DNA of 64,000 nt from Pseudomonadaceae bacterium SI-3 (GTDB lineage: Bacteria > Pseudomonadota > Gammaproteobacteria > Pseudomonadales > Pseudomonadaceae): the NCBI GenBank assembly GCA_004010935.1, contig CP026511.1, positions 4,092,001 to 4,156,000 of the forward strand. The letters are read 5' to 3'. A model generated the notes under the pieces. The model saw nothing but the letters and a program-made list of their open reading frames with translations. It made no database searches and was not told the origin of the DNA. Position numbers and translations under genes: made by a program. This document shows, in pieces, positions 1 through 9,061 of this stretch (position 1 is the first letter of the stretch; each line of letters begins with the position of its first letter).

Positions 1-2
1 AC

Positions 3-335
3 AAGATCATTGTCATCTCTGCTTGCTATTCCGGCGGGTTCATCGAGCCGCTGAAAAGCCCCAACACGCTCATCATTACCGCAGCTCGTGCCGACCGCGT
101 GTCGTTTGGCTGCTCCGAGGAGAGCGACTTCACCTACTTCGGCCGCGCTCTATTTGCCGAGGCCTTGCAGGAAACTCCGGATATTGTGCAGGCATTCACG
201 CTGGCACAGGCGAGGGTTGCCGAACGGGAACAAGCCGACCACTATCAAGCTTCGGAGCCGCAGATATGGGCGCCCGAGCAGGTTGTCGAACGCTGGCGAG
301 TGCTGAGCAGACAGCAACCAGCGCCATCTGACTGA
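3..335 (+). CDS. C13-family (legumain-like) peptidase, C-terminal part
   Basis: The reading frame is open from the left edge of the window, so only the C-terminal ~110 residues are present and the start lies outside. Near the left edge it reads [12 protein letters not shown]. The SACYSGG motif fits the catalytic-Cys loop of C13/caspase-like peptidases, preceded by a hydrophobic strand. The next strand ([10 protein letters not shown]) and the segment around [17 protein letters not shown] also fit bacterial C13 membrane-anchored peptidases of Pseudomonas. The catalytic His would lie upstream, out of view. The gene ends 20 bp before the next ORF on the same strand. The family call rests on the Cys motif and fold pattern only. 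Confidence 0.7.
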   Translation, partial: KIIVISACYSGGFIEPLKSPNTLIITAARADRVSFGCSEESDFTYFGRALFAEALQETPDIVQAFTLAQARVAEREQADHYQASEPQIWAPEQVVERWRVLSRQQPAPSD

Positions 336-355
336 TCGTTACAGGAAGCCAAACC

Positions 356-997
356 ATGTATCTGACGCCACAGCGTATTTTGCTTGCCGGCGCCACCGGG
401 CTAACCGGCGAGCACCTGCTCGACCGCCTGCTCAACGAACCCACAGTAGAGTGCGTGCTCGCCCCCAGCCGCAAGCAATTAGCCACACACCCGCGGCTTG
501 AGAACGCGATTGGCCCGCTGCAGACGCTGCTGCCGGAGCTGTCGGGTGACATCGACACCGCGTTTTGCTGCCTGGGTAGCACGCTGAAGGAAGCAGGCAG
601 CCAGGACGCCTTTCGCGCCATCGACCATGACCTGGTTGTCGCCTTCGCCAAACGCGCTCGGGAGATGGGCGCGCGACACCTACTGGTAATCAGCTCGCTG
701 GGAGCCGACCCCGCCAGTTCTATTTTTTACTGCCGTGTCAAAGGCGAGGTGGAGCAGGCGCTACGCGCCCAGAACTGGCCGCAACTGACCATCGTGCGAC
801 CTTCGCAGCTGCTCGGGCCACGCATGCAGGTCCGCCCAGTCGAACGGCTGACCGCCCCGCTCTCCTATCTGTTGCCCGGCAAATACAGGGGTATCTCTGC
901 CTGCTCTCTGGCGCGGGCGCTCTGGCGCCTGGCGCTGGAGGAAGGCGAAGGTACGCGGGTGGTTGAGTCAGACGAATTGCGAAGACTGGGCCGGTAA
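356..997 (+). CDS. NAD(P)-binding SDR-type oxidoreductase (TIP30/HTATIP2-like)
   Basis: A 213-residue atypical short-chain dehydrogenase. A GxxGxxG nucleotide-binding motif (GATGLTG, residues 12-18) follows the first strand, and a YxxxK pair (Y125, K129) sits where the catalytic Tyr/Lys of extended SDRs belong. Size and motifs match the NAD(P)H-binding HTATIP2/YbjT-like group, whose substrates in bacteria are mostly unknown. An AGGA sequence lies 11 bases before the ATG. It is close behind the C13 peptidase gene and may be co-transcribed with it. No substrate can be assigned from sequence. Confidence 0.8.
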   Translation: MYLTPQRILLAGATGLTGEHLLDRLLNEPTVECVLAPSRKQLATHPRLENAIGPLQTLLPELSGDIDTAFCCLGSTLKEAGSQDAFRAIDHDLVVAFAKRAREMGARHLLVISSLGADPASSIFYCRVKGEVEQALRAQNWPQLTIVRPSQLLGPRMQVRPVERLTAPLSYLLPGKYRGISACSLARALWRLALEEGEGTRVVESDELRRLGR

Positions 998-1075
998 CCG
1001 TTTCAAGCTGCGTTAATGCCGCGCGCAGCTTGTGTAAACCAGGCGTTTTTATGGTCTTGGCATGCTGCGGCGTGG

Positions 1076-1618
1076 TCAGTGCTTGATGAAGTGCTCGCGG
1101 TAATGGCGCAGCTCGGCAATCGACTCGCGGATGTCGTCCAGCGCCAGGTGCGTACCACCTTTCTTGAAACCAGCCAGTACCTCAGGCGCCCAGCGCGCGG
1201 CCAATTCTTTGAGCGTCGAAACGTCCAGGTTGCGGTAGTGAAAGTAGGCTTCCAGGCGCGGCATGCGGCGGTAAAGGAAACGCCGATCCTGGCAGATGCT
1301 GTTGCCGCAGATCGGCGACTTGCCCTTAGGCACCCACTGCTCAAGAAACGCCAGCGTCTGCGCCTCGGCGTCCTCGGTAGTGATCTGGCTGTCGCGCACC
1401 CGCTGAGTCAGGCCGGAACCGCCATGCTGGCGCGTATTCCACTCGTCCATACCGGCAAGGATTTCATCGCTCTGATGGATGGCAATCACCGGCCCTTCGG
1501 CCAGCACGTTGAGCTGACTGTCGGTAACGATGGTTGCCATTTCGATGATGACGTCGTTGTCAGGATCCAGACCGGTCATTTCCAGATCGATCCAGATGAG
1601 ATTTTGCGGGTTCTGCAT
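1076..1618 (-). CDS. orn: oligoribonuclease
   Basis: A 180-residue DEDDh 3'-5' exoribonuclease, the normal length for Orn. The first acidic pair is visible as D11 and E13 in WIDLEMTG. The later family blocks ([12 protein letters not shown] and [11 protein letters not shown]) are also present. Orn degrades 2-5 nt RNAs and pGpG, the breakdown product of c-di-GMP, so it finishes the signal destruction that supports the c-di-GMP proteins encoded nearby (fimX). The start has a good ribosome binding site (AGGAG, 6 bases before the ATG). As I recall, the PAO1 neighbourhood (orn, rsgA, motB, motA) is the same. Confidence 0.97.
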   Translation of the reverse strand: MQNPQNLIWIDLEMTGLDPDNDVIIEMATIVTDSQLNVLAEGPVIAIHQSDEILAGMDEWNTRQHGGSGLTQRVRDSQITTEDAEAQTLAFLEQWVPKGKSPICGNSICQDRRFLYRRMPRLEAYFHYRNLDVSTLKELAARWAPEVLAGFKKGGTHLALDDIRESIAELRHYREHFIKH

Positions 1619-1646
1619 GGTGAACTCCTTGGCTGTGGCGCGCAGT

Positions 1647-2456
1647 TTAGCCGCTCGCGGAGCGGCCGTCAGGTTGCGGGGCCGCCCCGGGCCGCCAGAT
1701 CAGCAGGCGTGAACGCCGCCAGTCATCGATGGCCAGAGTTTCCTGCGCCTCAACGCCAGGCACCTCGAAGCTGTTACTGATCAACAGCGCATCCGGACTC
1801 ATCTCGGCCCGAGCCTTCTGCCACAACGCGGGCATGGGAGCAGGCGAGAGAAAGCAATAGACCACATCGTAGCCGGCCAGCGGTTCGCGCCAGAAGCTGC
1901 GAAAACGCACCCGGCAGTTGCGCTGGAACAAACAGCGCAACCAGCACAATGCAAAGGTGAGCGGCGCCGTCTCGACACCGACGAAACGTGCGGATGGATA
2001 AAGCCGCGCCAACCGCAGGAGAGTGCCGCCGAGCCCACTGCCCAGATCAACGAAACTGAATCCATCGGGCAGCGCCTGCAGCCGTTGCGCCAGCTGCTGC
2101 TCGGCTACCGAACCAGTGAGATACAGGGGAACCCGCTCGGTCAGGGCGTTCCAGTTCAACATCAGCAAGATTAGAAAGCCGACCAGCAACAACCAGGGTG
2201 GCAGCGCATGGTCTTGAAGAAGCACCAGCCCCGGCACGAAGCCAAGATTGATTGGCAGCCACCAGCGCGACAATCCGAGGCGCTGACCGGTCAATGCAGC
2301 AACCGCACCTTGCAGACAGGCAGCCCCTAAAAGGCTGAGGTGCCAGCCCAGCAGTCGCGCCAACGCAAGCAGCAACAGCCAGCACAGCAGCAGCGACAGC
2401 ACTTGACTGAGCAGCGCCAGCAAGGCGGGATAACGAGTAAGTGAGGAGACAGGCAT
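1647..2456 (-). CDS. membrane-anchored class I SAM-dependent methyltransferase
   Basis: About 269 residues from the chosen ATG. The N-terminal half is strongly hydrophobic (three to four predicted membrane segments). The C-terminal half carries SAM motif I ([10 protein letters not shown]), followed by FVGVETAP at the acidic end of strand 2 and [10 protein letters not shown]. This is the layout of a small methyltransferase group found next to orn/rsgA in pseudomonads; the substrate is unknown. An upstream in-frame ATG at 2543 would add 29 residues and has an AGAGGG sequence before it, so the start is uncertain. The gene diverges from rsgA. Confidence 0.7.
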   Translation of the reverse strand: MPVSSLTRYPALLALLSQVLSLLLCWLLLLALARLLGWHLSLLGAACLQGAVAALTGQRLGLSRWWLPINLGFVPGLVLLQDHALPPWLLLVGFLILLMLNWNALTERVPLYLTGSVAEQQLAQRLQALPDGFSFVDLGSGLGGTLLRLARLYPSARFVGVETAPLTFALCWLRCLFQRNCRVRFRSFWREPLAGYDVVYCFLSPAPMPALWQKARAEMSPDALLISNSFEVPGVEAQETLAIDDWRRSRLLIWRPGAAPQPDGRSASG

Positions 2457-2582
2457 GGGCGCTCGCCGCCAACCGTAGAGACTGCCTAGTCTACCGGCCA
2501 AAAGCCCAGCAAAAACAGGCCCGCAGCCTGCACTCACGGGCATGTTAGACTCGCCCTCTTTTCATACCTGGGCACCCACGCA

Positions 2583-3614
2583 ATGGCCAAACGCCAACTC
2601 AACCGCCGGCAAAGCTGGCGCATCGAGAAGATCCAGGAAGAACGCGCCACACGCGCGGCGCGGCGGGAATCGCGCACAGTGGAAGAGCTCGAGGGCGGCG
2701 ATCTCGGCCCGGAACAGACCGGCCTGGTCATCGCTCACTTCGGCGTGCAGGTTGAAGTTGAGGCTCAGGAAGGCGAGCACTGCGGTCAGGTGTTCCGCTG
2801 CCACCTGCGTGCAAACCTGCCAGCGCTGGTGACCGGCGATCGAGTGGTCTGGCGTCCAGGCAACCAGGGCATCGGTGTAATCGTTGCGCAACTGCCGCGT
2901 CAGTCCGAGCTCTGCCGGCCAGACACTCGCGGTCAGCTCAAGCCAGTGGCCGCCAACGTCGACCTGATCGTCATCGTTTTCGCCCCGTTGCCGGAGCCGC
3001 ACGCCAATCTCATCGACCGCTACCTGATCGCAGCCGAGCATGCCGGTATCACGCCGCTGTTGCTGCTGAACAAGGCAGACCTGATTGATGCCCAGAACGA
3101 AGGTGCGCTCAACGCCCTGCTGGCCGTCTACCGCACCCTGGGCTATCCCCTGATGGAGGTGTCCGCGCATGACGGCGCAGGCATGGAGGCGCTGCAAGCG
3201 CGCCTCGACGGGCACGTCAGCGTGTTCGTCGGCCAGTCCGGGGTGGGCAAATCGTCGCTGGTGAACAGCCTTTTGCCTGGCGTCGACACCCGGGTGGGTG
3301 CGCTGTCAGAGATGACCGGTAAGGGAACGCATACCACCACGACCGCGCGGCTGTTTCATTTCCCCGGCGGTGGTGAGCTAATCGACTCGCCGGGCATCCG
3401 CGAATTCGGCCTGGGCCACGTAAGCCGCTCTGATGTCGAGGCCGGCTTCATCGAGTTCCAGGACCTGCTGGGTCACTGCCGCTTTCGCGACTGCAAGCAT
3501 GACCGTGAGCCGGGCTGCGCGTTGCTCAAGGCACTGGAGCAGGGGCAAATCCAGCCACAACGCATGGCCAGTTACCGACATATCATCAGTAGCCTACCGG
3601 AAGCCGACTACTGA
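2583..3614 (+). CDS. rsgA: ribosome small-subunit-dependent GTPase A (RsgA/YjeQ)
   Basis: A 343-residue circularly permuted GTPase that acts in late 30S subunit maturation. The G motifs appear in permuted order: G4 (NKADL), then G1 ([10 protein letters not shown] at 217-226), then G3 (DSPG). An N-terminal OB-fold segment precedes them. A C-terminal zinc-knuckle segment ([16 protein letters not shown]) follows. Length and all motifs are normal. The gene converges with motB with only 35 bp between the stops; a TGAGCCG/CGGCTCA hairpin covers the junction. Confidence 0.97.
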   Translation: MAKRQLNRRQSWRIEKIQEERATRAARRESRTVEELEGGDLGPEQTGLVIAHFGVQVEVEAQEGEHCGQVFRCHLRANLPALVTGDRVVWRPGNQGIGVIVAQLPRQSELCRPDTRGQLKPVAANVDLIVIVFAPLPEPHANLIDRYLIAAEHAGITPLLLLNKADLIDAQNEGALNALLAVYRTLGYPLMEVSAHDGAGMEALQARLDGHVSVFVGQSGVGKSSLVNSLLPGVDTRVGALSEMTGKGTHTTTTARLFHFPGGGELIDSPGIREFGLGHVSRSDVEAGFIEFQDLLGHCRFRDCKHDREPGCALLKALEQGQIQPQRMASYRHIISSLPEADY

Positions 3615-3636
3615 CATTTGCTTGACCAGCCGCCGT

Positions 3637-3652
3637 TGAGCCGCCCGGCTCA
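3637..3652. repeat. hairpin at the rsgA/motB convergent junction
   Basis: A perfect inverted repeat, TGAGCCG-CC-CGGCTCA, lies between the convergent rsgA and motB genes and includes the motB stop codon. It could slow transcription from both sides, but neither side has a clear T-tract, so it is not a classical intrinsic terminator. Confidence 0.45.
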
Positions 3653-4660
3653 GTTACCGCCAGGCTGGTCGAATTGCAGCACGCCGTCCTCGAAGATGTT
3701 CAGCCGCTCGCGCAACTGCGGTGCTTGCAGCGGCGCGGTAGGCGCTGCCGAGGGCGCCGATGTATCGCCTGCGGAGGTGGGCTCTGACGCTGCGTCTTTC
3801 CCCGTCGCGTCCGACTGCTCACCCTCGATATCGCGCTGCGCTTTCTTGGTCAACACCAGGATATCGATGCGGCGATTGACGGGATTCAACGGGTCCTCCC
3901 GATCAAACAAGGCCGAAGAGGCATAGCCCACCACCCGGGCAATCTGTTCCTCTGGATAGCTACCCGCAACCAAGGCGCGCCGAGCTGCATTGGCCCGCCC
4001 TGCCGACAACTCCCAGTTACCGAATTCGCCGCGCCCAGAATAGGGCTTGGCATCGGTGTGCCCGCTAACGCTGATCTTGTTCGGCACCGCACGGATGGTA
4101 TCGGCCATCGCCAGCAGAATATCCTCGAAGTACGGCTGCAATTGGGCACTGCCTAGGGCAAACATAGGACGATTGGCCGCATCCATGATCTGAATGCGCA
4201 AGCCGTCCTGAGTGATCTCGAACAGGATCTGGTCCTTGAAGCGGGTCAGCTCCGGATTTTCGTCAACCTTGTTCTGAAGTTCCTGAAGCAACAGATCGAG
4301 ACGTTCGCGCTCCAACTGCTCGGCGAAGGTTTCCGCCTGATCGGCGTCCATCTTTGACTCGCTCTGCTGAACAGCCGGGTCGACCGTATCGTTCAAGGTG
4401 CGATCCGGCGCAGGCGTTGGGGTACCGCCCAGATCGATCACATGCGGACTGGCGCTTTCAGTGAAGCCAATCGGGTCCTGGAAATAGCCCGAAATCGCAC
4501 GTTTCTGTTCGGGCGTGGCCGAGGACATCAGCCACATCACCATAAAGAACGCCATCATGGCGGTCGCAAAGTCGGCGAAGGCAATCTTCCAAGCGCCACC
4601 GTGGTGGCCCGCGGCGACCTTCTTGACCCGCTTGACGATGATTGGTTGGGTATTGTCCAT
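3650..4660 (-). CDS. motB: flagellar motor stator protein MotB
   Basis: A 336-residue stator subunit. A single N-terminal membrane segment holds the proton-binding Asp (D30 in FADFATAM). A periplasmic plug and linker follow, then an OmpA-like peptidoglycan-binding domain (SVSGHTDAKPYSG and NRRIDILVL). The C-terminal ~60 residues are low-complexity and rich in Ala, Ser, Thr and Pro. It works with MotA to drive proton-powered flagellar rotation. motA lies 8 bp upstream on the same strand, so they form one operon. The order matches the PAO1 motAB pair as I recall it. Confidence 0.97.
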   Translation of the reverse strand: MDNTQPIIVKRVKKVAAGHHGGAWKIAFADFATAMMAFFMVMWLMSSATPEQKRAISGYFQDPIGFTESASPHVIDLGGTPTPAPDRTLNDTVDPAVQQSESKMDADQAETFAEQLERERLDLLLQELQNKVDENPELTRFKDQILFEITQDGLRIQIMDAANRPMFALGSAQLQPYFEDILLAMADTIRAVPNKISVSGHTDAKPYSGRGEFGNWELSAGRANAARRALVAGSYPEEQIARVVGYASSALFDREDPLNPVNRRIDILVLTKKAQRDIEGEQSDATGKDAASEPTSAGDTSAPSAAPTAPLQAPQLRERLNIFEDGVLQFDQPGGN

Positions 4661-4668
4661 GATTGCGC

Positions 4669-5520
4669 TTAGCTACCACGCATCGCTTGTTCAAGCTCAG
4701 CAAAACTTGGACGGTGCGCCGGCAGCAGCACCTTGCGACCAAACTCCACCGCCAGCGTCGGCGGCATCCCGGACGCCGAGGCCACCAGGGTCGCCTTGAT
4801 GCCCTCGTACAGATTCAGTTCTTCCTTGGCGTCGTGCTCGAGCGCCGCCGCCAGCGGGCCGAAGAAGCCGTAGGACGCCAGAATGCCGAGGAAGGTACCT
4901 ACCAGGGCCGTACCAACTTTCTCACCGATCTCCGCGTTGGTTGCCGAAGCGAGCACCGACATGGTGATCACGATACCCAGTACCGCAGCTACGATCCCCA
5001 TCGCTGGCAAGCCGTCTGCAATCTTCGCCACGGCGTGAGACGGATGTTCAAGCTCTTCCTTGAGGCCGTTGAGCTCCATGTCGAACAGGCCTTCCAGCTC
5101 ATGCGGGGCCATGTTGCCGGAAGACATGATGCGCAAGTAGTCACAGACGAAGGCTGTCATCCGTTCGTCCTTCAGGATCGCGGGGTACTTGCTGAAAATC
5201 GGGCTGGCGGCTGGATCTTCGATGTCGGCTTCGATCGCCATCATGCCCTCGCGGCGGCTCTTGTTGAGGATCTCGTAGAGCATCCCCAGCACTTCCAGGT
5301 AGTACTTGTGCGTAAAGCGATTGCCAAACATCTGCAGCGATTTCTTGAACACGATTTTGGTCGTGCTGCCAGGGTTGGCCTGCAGAAAGCCGCCAAGTGC
5401 GGCACCACCGATGATCATTACCTCGAACGGGTGAATGAGTGCGGCGACTTTGCCGCCGGACAGAATGAAACCGCCAAGGACGCTGGCGATTACCACGATG
5501 ATGCCGATTATTTTTGCCAT
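4669..5520 (-). CDS. motA: flagellar motor stator protein MotA
   Basis: A 283-residue MotA with four hydrophobic membrane segments: two near the N-terminus (IIGIIVVIASVLGGFIL and VMIIGGAALGGFL) and two at about 170-220 (GIVAAVLGIVITM and LVGTFLGILASYGFFG). A large charged cytoplasmic loop between them normally contacts the rotor protein FliG. It surrounds MotB and forms the proton channel. It is the first gene of the motAB operon and diverges from the HDOD gene across a 170 bp spacer that should hold both promoters. Confidence 0.97.
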   Translation of the reverse strand: MAKIIGIIVVIASVLGGFILSGGKVAALIHPFEVMIIGGAALGGFLQANPGSTTKIVFKKSLQMFGNRFTHKYYLEVLGMLYEILNKSRREGMMAIEADIEDPAASPIFSKYPAILKDERMTAFVCDYLRIMSSGNMAPHELEGLFDMELNGLKEELEHPSHAVAKIADGLPAMGIVAAVLGIVITMSVLASATNAEIGEKVGTALVGTFLGILASYGFFGPLAAALEHDAKEELNLYEGIKATLVASASGMPPTLAVEFGRKVLLPAHRPSFAELEQAMRGS

Positions 5521-5690
5521 AGGTAGGTACGTCTAAAACCTGATCTCAGGGCACCTGAAACAAGCCGCGCGATGTCGCACGATCTCGATTGGGGTCAGGC
5601 GGAAGGGCAGATGAAAAGAATTGTTCTGGTTATCGGAACTTTTGCGCCAGACTAAAGGCCATCCCGATGAAATGCTAGTTCGGCGGCGCC

Positions 5691-7205
5691 ATGACTACGA
5701 CACCACTCCCCCGCACGCTTGAAGCCTGGCTCAAGACGTTGGACGCCGTTGTCCTGCCGGCGGCTGCCGGTCCCTATGCCCGCGTGCAAAGGGCCTTGGG
5801 CGACAGCAGCCTTTCCATGCGCGAAATTTCAGACCTCATTCAGGAAAGCCCGGTCCTCGCACTTACCGTGATCCGCGAAGCCAACCGCAGCGCGGCATCA
5901 ACCAGCAAACCGGCCGAGAGCCTTGAGGTTGCACTGAGCCGCATCGGCTTGAAGCGCGCCGAAGCCCTGTTCGCGAAAGTGCCCGCCGCGCAGCCAACCG
6001 ATATTCCAGCGCCATTGCGGCAGTTGATGTTGATCAGCAGTCACGCCAGCCAGCAGGCAAACGGGTTGTTCGCCTCACGCCTCGCGCGGCTCTGGCAGGA
6101 GATCCACTGGAGCAGCCTGCTGTTCCTCTCGCCGGCATGGGCACTTGTCGCCGCGCACCCGCAGTTGCTGGAAGACTGGGAGCAGCGCGTTCTGGTCAAG
6201 CGCGAGCCCGCTCGCCAGGTCGAGCAGTCATTGCTCGGCGTCTCCTTGCTCGAGCTCTGCATTGCCACCGCCGAGCATTGGGGGCTGCCCGGCTGGATTG
6301 CCCAAGGCTACCGGCTCCTCAACGAACACCGGCGGATGCTGATCAAGGCACTGCATATCGCTCGCGATAATGAACACCCCTTGCACCAGCAACAAATGCT
6401 CGACGCCGACCCCGCACTGCGCCGCTGGCTCACCTTGCCGAGCAACACCATTATGCTCGCCAACGGCCTGGCGCTGTCGGCGCACCACAGCTGGAGCGGC
6501 ATTCACAGCCTGCGCTGGCAGCGGCTCGCCGGGCTCTACCTTCAGGTCCCGCTCGCCGAATTGCAGCAAATGGCGCATCAGCAGGCGGTGGCCAGCGCCC
6601 GCGTGATCGGCCCAACCGAACTGTGGCATCCGGCCCAGGGCCTGCTCTGGCCATGGGAAAGCCTATTCCAGGTGGAAGAAGCCGCGAAACTGCCAGACAC
6701 CGAAACCCTGGCCCAATGGCGCGAGCATTGCCGCGAGCTGCTCAGCGTCCCCTGCCCATTCGACAATGTGCTGCAACTCACTGCGACGGCCTGCAAAGCA
6801 CTGACGTGCGCCGGCATGGAACGCGTTCTGTTGCTGCTGGTAGATCGCAAGCAACAGCGCCTGGTCGGCCAGCAGGCCGGCGGACTGCCAAACGAAGCAG
6901 CCCGGCTGACGCTCGATCCCGAGCAAAGCCAGGTGTTGCGCAGATTGCTGGAAAAACCAGCGTTATTAAGGCTCAAGCCGGATAACCTCGCCCAATTCAC
7001 AGCGCTGTTGCCCGGCGCATTGAAAGCCCTGTTCCCCAGCGAACATGTCCTGTTGCGCTCCGTCGGCCTGGAAGACCGGGTGGTGATGCTGCTGGTGGTC
7101 GATCAGAACAATACCGCTTTCAGTGAGACGGGCGTGCAGGCCTTCACCAAGACGGTCCAGTGCATCGAGCGCGCCCTGGCGACGTTCAGCAAACGCGCCC
7201 GCTGA
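5691..7205 (+). CDS. HDOD-domain signalling protein
   Basis: A 504-residue cytoplasmic protein. The N-terminal ~280 residues fit an HDOD (HD-related output) domain, a non-catalytic relative of HD hydrolases (e.g. SMREISDLIQESPVLALTVIREAN). The C-terminal ~180 residues alternate hydrophobic strands and helices in a GAF-like pattern. Such proteins usually act as signalling scaffolds; no partner can be named here. As I recall, PAO1 has a similar gene between motA and rhdA. It diverges from motA. Confidence 0.8.
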   Translation: MTTTPLPRTLEAWLKTLDAVVLPAAAGPYARVQRALGDSSLSMREISDLIQESPVLALTVIREANRSAASTSKPAESLEVALSRIGLKRAEALFAKVPAAQPTDIPAPLRQLMLISSHASQQANGLFASRLARLWQEIHWSSLLFLSPAWALVAAHPQLLEDWEQRVLVKREPARQVEQSLLGVSLLELCIATAEHWGLPGWIAQGYRLLNEHRRMLIKALHIARDNEHPLHQQQMLDADPALRRWLTLPSNTIMLANGLALSAHHSWSGIHSLRWQRLAGLYLQVPLAELQQMAHQQAVASARVIGPTELWHPAQGLLWPWESLFQVEEAAKLPDTETLAQWREHCRELLSVPCPFDNVLQLTATACKALTCAGMERVLLLLVDRKQQRLVGQQAGGLPNEAARLTLDPEQSQVLRRLLEKPALLRLKPDNLAQFTALLPGALKALFPSEHVLLRSVGLEDRVVMLLVVDQNNTAFSETGVQAFTKTVQCIERALATFSKRAR

Positions 7206-7248
7206 TTTTTTCGCTAGACTGCTCCTTTCTGTCCGCTCGAGGCTTGCC

Positions 7249-8064
7249 GTGTCCGCCTTTTCCACCCTGCCGCTGGTAATCGAACCGGCCGATCTGGCCG
7301 AGCGCTTGAATGCTCCCGAGCTGATTCTGGTCGACTTGACCAGTGCGGCCCGCTACGCCGAGGGCCACGTGCCTGGCGCTCGCTTCGTCGATCCCAAGCA
7401 GACTCAGCTCGGCCAACCACCGGCGCCGGGGCAACTGCCCGGCAAACCTCAGCTGGAAGCACTATTTGGCGCGTTGGGGCATCGTGCCGACGCTGTCTAT
7501 GTGGTGTACGACGACGAAGGGGGCGGCTGGGCCGGCCGATTCATCTGGCTGCTTGATGTCATCGGCCATTCCAATTACCACTACCTGAACGGCGGGTTGC
7601 ACGCCTGGCTGGCAGAACAGCGCCCCCTGTCGCAAGACAGCCCTGTCGCTGCAGGCGGCCCGGTCCCCCTACAGTTGGACGAAACCCCTAGCGCGACCCG
7701 CGAGTATCTCGAAAGCCGGCTCGGTGCCGCCGACCTGGTGATCTGGGATGCGCGCTCGCCGGAAGAGTATCGCGGCGAGAAAGTGCTCGCAGCGCGCGCG
7801 GGGCATATCCCCGGCGCAATCAACTTCGAGTGGACCGCAGCCATGGACCCGGCACGCGCCATGCGCATCCGCGAAGACATCGCTGAACGGCTGGAAGCGC
7901 TCGGCATCACCGCCGACAAAGAAATTGTCACCCACTGCCAGACGCATCATCGCTCCGGCTTCACCTACCTGCTGGCCAAGGCATTGGGCTATCCGCGCGT
8001 CAAGGGATACCCTGGCTCCTGGGGCGAATGGGGCAATCTACCCGACACCCCGATCCAGCAATGA
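7249..8064 (+). CDS. rhdA: thiosulfate:cyanide sulfurtransferase (rhodanese)
   Basis: A 271-residue tandem-domain rhodanese. The active-site loop CQTHHR has its Cys at residue 230, the position I recall for the P. aeruginosa and A. vinelandii enzymes; the N-terminal rhodanese domain lacks a catalytic Cys. It transfers sulfane sulfur from thiosulfate to cyanide, forming thiocyanate. The GTG start at 7249 is chosen because it gives the family N-terminus ([12 protein letters not shown]) and has CGAGG just upstream; an earlier in-frame ATG would add a non-conserved tail. The stop abuts the psd reading frame, so the two are likely co-transcribed. Confidence 0.95.
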   Translation: MSAFSTLPLVIEPADLAERLNAPELILVDLTSAARYAEGHVPGARFVDPKQTQLGQPPAPGQLPGKPQLEALFGALGHRADAVYVVYDDEGGGWAGRFIWLLDVIGHSNYHYLNGGLHAWLAEQRPLSQDSPVAAGGPVPLQLDETPSATREYLESRLGAADLVIWDARSPEEYRGEKVLAARAGHIPGAINFEWTAAMDPARAMRIREDIAERLEALGITADKEIVTHCQTHHRSGFTYLLAKALGYPRVKGYPGSWGEWGNLPDTPIQQ

Positions 8065-8075
8065 AAAGGTTATCC

Positions 8076-8978
8076 ATGAAAGATCGCTTGTTTGTATTAA
8101 GCCAGTATCTGCTGCCACATCATCTGATTTCGCGCCTCGCCGGCTGTCTCGCCGAGTGCCGCCTGCCCTGGGTGAAAAACACGTTCATCAAGGCGTTCAT
8201 TCGTCATTTTGGCGTGCCGATGCACGAAGCTCAGATCGAAGAGCCGACTGCTTTCGAACATTTCAATGCCTTCTTCACCCGCGCTTTGAAAGACGGCGCT
8301 CGCCCACTTGATCCGACACCCGCTGCGGTCCTCAACCCCTGCGATGGCGCCATCAGCCAGCTCGGCAAGATCGAGCAAGGGCGGATCTTTCAAGCCAAGG
8401 GTCACACCTACAGCGTGATGGAACTGCTCGGCGGCGATCACCAACGTGCCGCGCCCTTCATGGGTGGAGACTTCGCCACCGTATACCTATCGCCCAAGGA
8501 CTATCATCGGGTGCATATGCCGCTGACCGGCACCCTGCGGGAGATGGTTTACATACCGGGCCGCATCTTCTCGGTGAACACCGTCACCGCTGAAGGCGTC
8601 CCGGAGTTGTTCGCTCGCAATGAGCGGGTGGTCTGCCTGTTCGATACCGAACACGGGCCAATGGCCATGGTATTAGTCGGCGCCATGATCGTCGCCAGCA
8701 TCGAGACCGTGTGGGCCGGATTGGTTACGCCGCCCAAGCGCTCGCTCAAGACCTTTCACTATGACGAAGCAGCGCGGGCACCCATACGGCTGGAGAAAGG
8801 GGCGGAAATGGGCCGCTTCAAGCTCGGCTCCACTGTGATCCTGCTGTTTGGACCGGACCGGGTCAGCTGGGCTGAACACTTGGGGGCCTTGACGCCGGTC
8901 CGCATGGGGGAAGGGCTGGGCCAGGCGAAGTCGGAGGGTGACATCGTGGCGCCGCCACCGGTCTCACCTCAGGTCTGA
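8076..8978 (+). CDS. psd: phosphatidylserine decarboxylase proenzyme
   Basis: A 300-residue membrane-associated enzyme that makes phosphatidylethanolamine. It is a pyruvoyl enzyme: the proprotein cleaves itself in the GST motif ([11 protein letters not shown], Ser252), giving a large beta and a small alpha chain. Family blocks such as [13 protein letters not shown] and [10 protein letters not shown] are intact. ATG 8076 is preferred because AAGG lies 7 bases upstream and the product begins MKDRLF as in relatives. An in-frame ATG at 8061 overlaps the rhdA stop and would add five residues. Translational coupling to rhdA is likely. Confidence 0.96.
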   Translation: MKDRLFVLSQYLLPHHLISRLAGCLAECRLPWVKNTFIKAFIRHFGVPMHEAQIEEPTAFEHFNAFFTRALKDGARPLDPTPAAVLNPCDGAISQLGKIEQGRIFQAKGHTYSVMELLGGDHQRAAPFMGGDFATVYLSPKDYHRVHMPLTGTLREMVYIPGRIFSVNTVTAEGVPELFARNERVVCLFDTEHGPMAMVLVGAMIVASIETVWAGLVTPPKRSLKTFHYDEAARAPIRLEKGAEMGRFKLGSTVILLFGPDRVSWAEHLGALTPVRMGEGLGQAKSEGDIVAPPPVSPQV

Positions 8979-9061
8979 CACCGCCAATGGTCGGCGGACG
9001 CTGGCCAATTGCTCCGGGTTCGCTATGATTGCTTGCAACGATTGCATATTGATATCACGGC

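Noticed and set aside
1016..1780. 254-codon open frame opposite orn
   Set aside because: It covers orn in antisense and shows no family features; a shadow frame.
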